A DNA stretch of 14,436 nucleotides from an uncultured Prevotella sp. GTDB lineage: Bacteria > Bacteroidota > Bacteroidia > Bacteroidales > Bacteroidaceae. Below the pieces are notes generated by a model. The model was given only the letters and a program-made list of their open reading frames with translations. It had not been told where the DNA came from and made no database searches. Positions 1-5,778 of the stretch are shown here, in pieces (the stretch's first letter is position 1; every line of letters starts with the position of its first letter). Made by a program: the position numbers and the translations under genes. Location: the NCBI RefSeq assembly GCF_900549175.1, contig NZ_URNN01000089.1, positions 1-14,436 of the forward strand, read 5' to 3'.

Positions 1-94
1 ATAATAGTGTAAAGCACCATAGTAATTAACCAAGAAGCTGTCAAGTAAAACCAGTACCATACATATTGTCCACCGTGCGCGACTCCGGCCATTT

Positions 95-177
95 GTTACA
101 CGGCTCAAGTAACGTTGTTACTCGAGCCGTGTAGCGCCGTTATGGGGGTCCATGCTCCCACGAAATGTATCACATTT
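95..177. other. Cluster of three consecutive hairpins
   Basis: Three inverted repeats stand in a row. The first pairs 95-113 with 117-135: 19 positions, of which one (107/123) is an A/C mismatch and one (96/134) is a G-T wobble, closed by the 3-base loop 114-116. The second pairs 143-148 with 155-160. The third is a perfect 6-bp stem, 163-168 with 172-177, with a 3-base loop. No T-run follows the strong first stem. All three lie upstream of the apparent promoter at 245-252, so they are probably not in the leader of the next gene. They could be the 3' end or terminator of a transcript entering from the left, a structured RNA, or a protein-binding palindrome. Apart from this cluster and the promoter, I see nothing in 1-291. 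Confidence 0.5.
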
Positions 178-244
178 GATTGATTTGTTTTAATGTCCCG
201 ATTATTTTTTATATTCTTCCGGCTATATTCTGTTCCAATTTATA

Positions 245-252
245 TATCTTTG
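245..252 (+). promoter_or_regulatory. Bacteroidetes-type -7 promoter element
   Basis: TATCTTTG matches the Bacteroidetes sigma-ABfr -7 consensus TAnnTTTG exactly. It lies 39 bases before the ATG at 292, giving a predicted leader of roughly 30 bases. No convincing -33 TTTG element is visible at the expected 19-21 base spacing. The region upstream is AT-rich. Confidence 0.6.
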
Positions 253-291
253 CAGCGATAAACTTAAACTCAATTTAAAATTACGAGAACA

Positions 292-1140
292 ATGAAACGT
301 ATCAATTTTGTTTCGAAATGCTGCACAATGACCATTGTTGCACTTTTCACTTTATGCGTGTGCGCAAATGCACAGAGTAACGACAACTACAGTGACGCCG
401 TAATGGAACTGATGGCCGTAACACATGAGGACGAGCAGTTAGGCGAGATAACGGAAAAGTTACCACAGTTCCTCAACATCATCAACGAACAGGTCCTTGC
501 ACCATCAAGTAAAGGAAAAGGCAACATGCTGGCTGAAAAATACATCAAGGAAAATGCTGAGCAGAAACTATTGCGCCCCATACTCGTCAATATGCTGAAA
601 GACAAAATCTCAATTGAAGATATCCGCAAGATTACAGAGACGATGAAAAGCGAAGAAGGCCAGACGTACATCAAGCATACCAAGGCCATGAAAACAAAAA
701 TGGAAGTTGAGATGGATAAATTTATGGGAGATGATATAACGGAAAATCCCAGTAAACTGAAACCAGCAGAATATACCTGTCCGGAAGAATTCGCCAAGAA
801 ATTTGAGACTTTCTATGAAAACAGCTCTATGAAGAAAGGTATCGAATCTGTACTGAAGATATTTGAAATGGCCGCAACGATGAGCGAATCTCCGGAAGAG
901 AAGAAGAATGTACAGACCGTGATGGATTACATGAAGAAATACTATGTCGTAATTGCAGCCAACAGCGCCTACGGCACTATCACTGATCATGATATTGAAT
1001 TCAGCAAGAAACTCAGCACTCTGCCCTCATATTCTATTGATATGCAAAGCATGATTAGCGGTTCTATGCAAGCGATACTGGAGTTTTCTGAATCTTACAA
1101 GCAATGGCTTACGACACAGGATGTTGAACTGAAGAAATAG
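292..1140 (+). CDS. Secreted helical protein, DUF2059-like
   Basis: A 282-residue protein of unknown biochemical role, predicted to be exported to the periplasm or cell surface. Residues 1-27 form a signal peptide: basic N-terminus, hydrophobic core, and CANA before the likely cleavage at Q28. The rest is charged and almost entirely helical, with no catalytic motif. The segment around residues 92-130 (LLRPILVNMLKDKIS followed by a SEEGQ turn) resembles the helix-turn pattern of DUF2059 proteins, which are secreted helical proteins of unknown function. The ATG at 292 is chosen because it opens a good signal peptide and follows a promoter at a sensible distance. The gene looks more AT-rich than the following hydrolase. 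It appears monocistronic, since a hairpin region follows its stop. The family call rests on pattern only. Confidence 0.8.
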   Translation: MKRINFVSKCCTMTIVALFTLCVCANAQSNDNYSDAVMELMAVTHEDEQLGEITEKLPQFLNIINEQVLAPSSKGKGNMLAEKYIKENAEQKLLRPILVNMLKDKISIEDIRKITETMKSEEGQTYIKHTKAMKTKMEVEMDKFMGDDITENPSKLKPAEYTCPEEFAKKFETFYENSSMKKGIESVLKIFEMAATMSESPEEKKNVQTVMDYMKKYYVVIAANSAYGTITDHDIEFSKKLSTLPSYSIDMQSMISGSMQAILEFSESYKQWLTTQDVELKK

Positions 1141-1153
1141 GATTCTGTACCCA

Positions 1154-1207
1154 TTGGCGGAATTAATTTAGTGCGTACTTAATTCAGCCAATATTTAATT
1201 CCGCCAA
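1154..1207. terminator. Inverted repeat with two alternative 3' arms
   Basis: The arm 1154-1166 (TTGGCGGAATTAA) is perfectly complementary to 1195-1207 over 13 bp. It is also complementary to 1179-1191 at 12 of 13 positions. The two right-hand arms are therefore a near-perfect direct repeat, 16 bases apart, that compete for one left arm. The element starts 13 bases after the stop of the 292-1140 gene and ends 39 bases before the next ATG. It may act as a terminator or mRNA-stabilising structure at the end of the first gene. It lacks the T-run of a classical intrinsic terminator. Confidence 0.45.
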
Positions 1208-1246
1208 CAGGTTAACATACGGATAAACAAATCATAAAATAATAAT

Positions 1247-2331
1247 ATGAAAAAGGCTGCAAAGATATTCCTGTCATTGTTTTTGATTATGACATTCGCG
1301 TTCTGCGTGTCGCTGCTGTGGCGCGCCCTGTTGCTTGTCGTGTTGCTTGCGGTATGGAAGAAGCAGGCAAGGGAGTTTTTCGGGCGCTATTGGTCTACGG
1401 GATATCATGTTCTGTGGACGCTGTTGTGGGCGGCGGTTGTTTGCGGTCTGCCGCGATACGTGCCGCTACCGTCCGACAGGGTAAGGCTATACTATGCCGA
1501 GAACGGAAAAATTGTGCTGCCACCCTTGTCGCACTGGATGGTCAACGCCATCGTGCCCGAGGAGGAACTGTGCAACATCGGCATAGCCACGGCATCGGTA
1601 TCGGGGCCGATGATGGGTGCCGGCGGCGGAATAACTTCTACCACGACAGCCGCGCAGGGAAGATTGGCAACTTCACCGTTCCCTACTCGCGCCTGACGTG
1701 GACGTTGGAGTCGCCCATGTCGGGAGCTTATGCCCAAGGCTTCAACCAATATGCCGGAGACCGTACAGACCCATTCTATCTGATAAGACCCGAGGGCTAC
1801 GACAGCCGCACGACCTACCCGCTGGTGGTATTCTGTCACGGCTATCTCGGCAACTGGAAGCTGTATACCGGCATCTTGAAAGACCTGAAGGGATGCATAA
1901 CCATGTGCATAGGCACACGTAACCTTTCTGGACTTTTCAACGCCGCCGACATCGACCGCATACACACCTATTACATACCGCTGCTCGAGCGTGAGGGTTA
2001 CCGTATTGACAAATCGCAGGTGTCGCTCCTAGGACTGAGCAATGGCGGTACGGCCACGGATGCAGCCTATTCAAGATACCCGGAGCGCTTCCGCAACCTT
2101 GTCTACATATCTACAGGAGTCAACCACACGCGCCGCGTAATCCCGAAGATACTCATCATCGGTGGCGGAAGGGACCACTGCGCACAAAGCATGCGGCAGG
2201 GATATGAGGTTATAAGACGCAACGGCGGCGAGGTGAGACTGTTTTGGGACGATGACGAAACGCATTTCATCCTTGTGAACAAGCGTAAGGAGATTGTGGA
2301 TTTCCTCAACGCAGAGTTGCTGGGATGCTGA
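1247..2331 (+). pseudogene. Membrane-anchored alpha/beta hydrolase, frameshifted
   Basis: A predicted inner-membrane hydrolase whose reading frame is broken. The N-terminal part, in the frame of the ATG at 1247, has two hydrophobic helices and runs to a stop at 1694-1696. The catalytic part, in the -1 frame, is open from before 1318 to the stop at 2329-2331. Sensible sequence switches frame at about 1619-1632, in or beside the CGGCGGCGG run at 1621-1629. This is consistent with a 1-base deletion. The catalytic part has a complete-looking triad: nucleophile Ser in GLSNGG (codon 2038-2040), Asp in GGGRDH (2173-2175) and His in ETHFIL (2263-2265). VVFCHGYLGNW looks like the oxyanion-loop region. 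The substrate is unknown. Because the C-terminal half is intact, this could be a recent mutation, a sequencing error or, less likely, programmed -1 frameshifting. No promoter is seen directly upstream. Confidence 0.75.
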
Positions 2332-2344
2332 CAAGCTACCATCT

Positions 2345-3118
2345 TCATCTTGAAGTGCGCCCAGCCTGCCTCGTCAGTTTTTTTGTACGTTCAAGCCACA
2401 GGTCGGCCATACGGTAGTGACCGGCGGGCGTGGGGTGTATACCGTCCCAAATCCAGTGGGAAGCGTCGGCTTTGCCACCACACAGGCGTGCAAAGAGGGC
2501 GTTGTAGTCAACGAGCGTGGCACCGTAATCCTCGGCTATGGCACGTATGCGGTCACTCATGGCGTTGATGAGACTGTCGCGCAGTTGATAGTCAGCAGCC
2601 TTGCCAACCCATCCGGCCTTGGCCACAAAGGGCGTTCCGAGAACGATGCGCAACCGGCTGTTGGCCGCCAGCGAGCGGTCAAGAAGCCCGCGGTAGCGTC
2701 GCTCCCAGCCGTCCATGTCGAAATCGCCTTCGGGCCGGTCTAGATAGTAGTGGATGTCGTTCGTCCCTTCGAGCAGCGACAGCACATCGGGCGCATTAGC
2801 GATAGCGTCATCCTGCCAGCGCGCCTCCAACCGACCGATGTCATCGCCACTCATGCCACGGTTGAGAAAACGGTACGCCCGCTCCGGATAACGGCTCTCC
2901 AGCTCGGCCGCACACATCATCATATAGCTGTGGCCGTAGATATGGTTCCAGTCGCCGAGGTCCCTGTCCTTCGCCGCCTTAGCGCTTCCGCCGCTTCGGC
3001 CCCATCCGCCGTCGGTGACGGAATCGCCCATGAAGAGCACCTTCAACTCTTGTCCATATACCGTGCTTGCAGCGAGCCATACTGTCACAAATAATGTAAG
3101 GAATGTATTAATGTTCAT
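2345..3118 (-). CDS. Secreted SGNH/GDSL-family esterase
   Basis: A 257-residue exported hydrolase of the SGNH/GDSL superfamily, whose members often remove acetyl or other acyl groups from polysaccharides. Residues 1-22 form a signal peptide ending around VYG-Q. The conserved blocks are all present: block I FMGDSVTDGG with nucleophile Ser33, a GMSGDD block II glycine, block III EGTNDIH with the oxyanion-hole Asn, and DGIHPTPAGH with catalytic Asp225 and His228. It lies 35 bases downstream of the GH43-like gene on the same strand, so the two probably form one operon. That suggests it deacylates the same glycan the partner attacks. The exact substrate cannot be read from sequence. Its end faces the frameshifted hydrolase, with only 13 bases between the two stop codons. 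No clear terminator is visible there, only a weak 5-bp stem at 2343-2355. Confidence 0.88.
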   Translation of the reverse strand: MNINTFLTLFVTVWLAASTVYGQELKVLFMGDSVTDGGWGRSGGSAKAAKDRDLGDWNHIYGHSYMMMCAAELESRYPERAYRFLNRGMSGDDIGRLEARWQDDAIANAPDVLSLLEGTNDIHYYLDRPEGDFDMDGWERRYRGLLDRSLAANSRLRIVLGTPFVAKAGWVGKAADYQLRDSLINAMSDRIRAIAEDYGATLVDYNALFARLCGGKADASHWIWDGIHPTPAGHYRMADLWLERTKKLTRQAGRTSR

Positions 3119-3153
3119 GTCCGTCTGTTTGGGGATTCATCTCATGTTTGGTT

Positions 3154-5625
3154 TCATCTCACGATATGCTTCACGCCGGCCTTTATGCCCGATGCGCACG
3201 GGAAAATGGTGGCACCATTGATGTTTTTGGCCGTGTCGAGGAAGTCGTCAAGACCGTCGGTGACATCCGTCACGTCGAAAGTGTATGTCTGGTCATCGGC
3301 AACCACGAGCATCCATTGGCTGTTTTTGTCATCACGTCTGTATGATGACAGTTCGGTATGGTTGGCTCCGCCGTGTGCGTTGAGGTAGTTTTTGATGTTT
3401 GTCGACATCGGGGCACCCATTATTGTGTAGGCATCGGCTGTGGTTGTACTGCTTTCCACCTTTGCCAGCTTGTAGGCATCGGTGCCTGATGTGGTCCAGA
3501 AAGACTGGTTGCTTCCGGCTTTTGCCACAACGAAGGTCTTTGATGACGGGTTGTAGAGGTATGTGCGGTCGTTGTCGCCGTCGATGACGAGGGTGAACAC
3601 ACAGGTCTTGTCATAGCTCTTTTTTCGCGCCAGTGTACCGTCGGCGGCGACATAGACATATACGTTGCCCGACGAGATGTTGGCTGCTTTCAGATAGTAG
3701 TTGTGGCACGAGACGTTGGGCACGTCGGGATTGGCGGCACGAAACGTCTCGATGGCTGTCTGCAGGGCAGCGGTAGCGGCGCTGATTTCCGGCTCATAGT
3801 AGCTGGAAAGACACTGACGGGCGGCAGCAAGAGCCTTCTCCATGCCATCTCGGCCGTTGGTGTATGCCGTGTTGTTGTACAGCAGCAGGGCCTCGTTGTA
3901 TTTTGCCGAGAGCGTGGCGCGCACTGCGCTGATGGCTGTGAGCAGGAGCGCGTGGTTCTCAGCCCGTGCCTTTCCATCGCCGAAAGTCACGACAAGAGCC
4001 GACTGGCCGTCGGGAATGGCGCGTGTGGCGGTCAGACTGACGGTGACACTTTCGTAGGGCTGTACGGAAGGAACCGTGCCCGTGGCCAGCACCGTACCGT
4101 TCTGCGCGAGCACCTTCACCGTCTGGCCTGCGACTGATGCAGACTGTCCGTAGTTGGTTATCTGCACTGACGTGACCGTACTTCCCTCGCCGATGGCGGG
4201 CAATACGGGCGACAGATATGCCGGCGCATAATCATAATATGGCAGTCGTGCGTAGCCGTAGCAAAACGCGGGACGCAAATTCTTGCCCGATTCCATATTC
4301 ATCTCGTAGTCCACGGCGTAGCGTCCGATGAGTTTCGGGGCGACCTCGTCGGCTGTCAGTCCGGTGCCTGTGCCGCTGAAGGTGAGTGTGAGGTTGCCGT
4401 CAGCATCGGTTACCGAACTTTCCACCTTCGCGCCGCCCCCTTTGTTTACGGTTGCACTGGCACCGAAACGCAGGCTCTCAAGATCGAGGTCGGTGGCAGG
4501 ACAGAATCCCTCTTCAGCCATCACTTTCACTTGTATGGCCTGCGTGGCCGTGGTTATAGGGCTCTCGTTGAGCACGAAGAGGCGCAGGCCGGGATTGAGG
4601 GGCATGGCGATGTTCTTGCTCGAATGGTTGTCACCGGCCACGTCCTCAGCCTTCACAACGTCGATAACGGCCATGTTAAGTTGTATTGCGCGGCCATATT
4701 TGTCCTGAAACACGCGCGGCCGTTCGTATTTATACCATTCTTCCCTTGTGCCGTCGGGATGTACGGAAATCTCTATGTCGTAAGCCAGACCGTCTTCCGC
4801 CACCCAGTGGAAACCGTCGGCCGAGCGCGAGTAATACGCCTTGCGCGCCTTCCAGTCGTTCACAATCATGTGATACTGAACCTCGTCGCGCCACACCACA
4901 GGGTCTTCAAAGGTTCCTCCGCCGCCGTTGGGATAACACGAAGCCCCAAGAACCTGACGGAAGGTGTCGAGGCCGTCCTGACTTATCCATACGGCACCGC
5001 CGCGGTCCATACAGTATATGGAGCCGTCGTCGCGTCGGGCGAACGTCCAGTTGGAGTATGTCGTGGTGGAGCCGGTGGACAGGGCACGGTCGCGCAGGTC
5101 GCAGGGCATCTCACCAAATGTCCACGGCCCACTGAGCGAGCTTGACGTGTGGCGCCAGGCTGACTTGTTGCCGATGAGTGCATAGACAACGTATGTGCCG
5201 TCCTTGGCTCGGTAAATTTCCGGATTGTGGCCGCGGCCGATGTTCACGGGATTGGTGAACGGGCCGTATGGTGTGGTGGAGGTGAAGTGGTAGATGTCGG
5301 AGTTGGCCCAATAGGAGAACGGACGGTTGACACCGTCCCATCCGGCCACGAACTGGTGGTACGTTCCCTCGTCATCCTTATATACGTTGCCGCCCCAGAT
5401 GTTCATTCCGTCTGCTTCGACGCCGTTGTCGACGTCGCGGTTCCGCACTCCGGCTGCTCCCCATATCGTCGCGCCGGGATTGTCGGCCTTCATGGTTTCG
5501 AGTGTCACGCGTCCCTGCATGGGCATGATGCGGTCTTTGAACTGTCCGCCTGTGACGAGATTTTGAGACGCGGCCGGCAATGCGGCCAGCATGACACCAA
5601 GATGTAGTAGTTTGAAGTAATTCAT
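3154..5625 (-). CDS. Secreted multidomain GH43-like five-bladed propeller protein
   Basis: An 823-residue exported protein. Residues 1-20 are a signal peptide (LPAAS before Q21). Residues about 70-365 read as a five-bladed beta-propeller of the GH43/GH117-like clan, with blade-type repeats such as WGGNVYKDDEGTYH (77-90), GHNPEIYRAKDG (132-143), GGTFEDPVVW (237-245) and KYERPRV (299-305). The acidic residues in these motifs are candidate active-site residues, but I cannot assign the catalytic trio. Next come a beta-sandwich, CARDB-like region (about 365-560), a helical FIVAR-like segment (about 565-632) and a C-terminal beta-rich, possibly ricin- or fascin-like carbohydrate-binding domain (about 635-790). 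The tail (NGATIFPC...GIKAGV) may be a degenerate secretion signal. It probably cleaves or binds a plant or host glycan. It is first in an operon with the SGNH esterase, and its promoter carries the triple repeat at 5687-5743. Confidence 0.8.
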   Translation of the reverse strand: MNYFKLLHLGVMLAALPAASQNLVTGGQFKDRIMPMQGRVTLETMKADNPGATIWGAAGVRNRDVDNGVEADGMNIWGGNVYKDDEGTYHQFVAGWDGVNRPFSYWANSDIYHFTSTTPYGPFTNPVNIGRGHNPEIYRAKDGTYVVYALIGNKSAWRHTSSSLSGPWTFGEMPCDLRDRALSTGSTTTYSNWTFARRDDGSIYCMDRGGAVWISQDGLDTFRQVLGASCYPNGGGGTFEDPVVWRDEVQYHMIVNDWKARKAYYSRSADGFHWVAEDGLAYDIEISVHPDGTREEWYKYERPRVFQDKYGRAIQLNMAVIDVVKAEDVAGDNHSSKNIAMPLNPGLRLFVLNESPITTATQAIQVKVMAEEGFCPATDLDLESLRFGASATVNKGGGAKVESSVTDADGNLTLTFSGTGTGLTADEVAPKLIGRYAVDYEMNMESGKNLRPAFCYGYARLPYYDYAPAYLSPVLPAIGEGSTVTSVQITNYGQSASVAGQTVKVLAQNGTVLATGTVPSVQPYESVTVSLTATRAIPDGQSALVVTFGDGKARAENHALLLTAISAVRATLSAKYNEALLLYNNTAYTNGRDGMEKALAAARQCLSSYYEPEISAATAALQTAIETFRAANPDVPNVSCHNYYLKAANISSGNVYVYVAADGTLARKKSYDKTCVFTLVIDGDNDRTYLYNPSSKTFVVAKAGSNQSFWTTSGTDAYKLAKVESSTTTADAYTIMGAPMSTNIKNYLNAHGGANHTELSSYRRDDKNSQWMLVVADDQTYTFDVTDVTDGLDDFLDTAKNINGATIFPCASGIKAGVKHIVR

Positions 5626-5658
5626 TTCGTTATCGTTTTAGTTTGAAATATCCGGTTG

Positions 5659-5666
5659 CAAAGGTA
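5659..5666 (-). promoter_or_regulatory. Bacteroidetes-type -7 promoter of the GH43-like/esterase operon
   Basis: On the minus strand this reads TACCTTTG, an exact match to the -7 consensus TAnnTTTG, placed 33 bases before the ATG at 5625. No TTTG-like -33 element occurs at the usual 19-21 base spacing. The inner edge of the repeat array (5687) lies there instead, leaving 20 bases between repeat and -7 box. This arrangement fits an activator-dependent promoter. Confidence 0.65.
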
Positions 5667-5686
5667 CACAAAGCCGTCATTCCGCA

Positions 5687-5743
5687 CTTGAACTATCGTC
5701 CCAATGGCTTGAACTATATTCCCCTGACTTGAACAATATTCCC
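5687..5743 (-). promoter_or_regulatory. Three tandem 16-bp repeats, likely AraC-type operators
   Basis: Direct repeats occur at 5687-5702 (CTTGAACTATCGTCCC on the plus strand), 5708-5723 (CTTGAACTATATTCCC) and 5728-5743 (CTTGAACAATATTCCC). The outer copies match the middle one at 14 and 15 of 16 positions. Start-to-start distances are 21 and 20 bp, about two helical turns, so all copies face the same side of the DNA. A degenerate gapped copy may lie at 5778-5791, at the end of the regulator gene. AraC-family proteins commonly bind direct repeats with about 21-bp spacing, and the array lies between an AraC-type regulator gene and the promoter of its likely targets. Binding by that regulator is an inference. 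Confidence 0.7.
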
Positions 5744-5778
5744 AAAACATTAATTATTTGCGGTATTTCTGTTATTCC

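Noticed and set aside
95..135. The large hairpin as part of a tRNA
   Set aside because: No anticodon or T-arm features, no CCA end, and a 3-base loop on a 19-position stem does not fit a tRNA.
1318..1600. Start of the catalytic-frame ORF at 1318 as an independent gene
   Set aside because: The translation before about 1620 is arginine/cysteine-rich nonsense, while the other frame gives membrane helices over the same stretch. The real N-terminus is in the 1247 frame.
2343..2384. T-run at 2378-2384 as terminator for the frameshifted hydrolase
   Set aside because: The T-run encodes Lys-Lys in the opposing esterase and has no strong stem in front. The 5-bp stem at 2343-2355 is too far and too weak.
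3136..3161. Direct repeat TTCATCTCA at 3136-3144 and 3153-3161
   Set aside because: Only 9 bases, one copy overlaps the stop of the GH43-like gene, and no dyad or promoter is attached. Chance is adequate.
4531..5145. Plus-strand open frame opposite the GH43-like gene
   Set aside because: It lacks signal peptide, motif and promoter, while the minus-strand frame is continuous and meaningful.
5687..5743. Three regularly spaced repeats as a CRISPR array
   Set aside because: Units are 16 bp with gaps of only 4-5 bp, and no cas genes are nearby. The spacing fits protein-binding sites.
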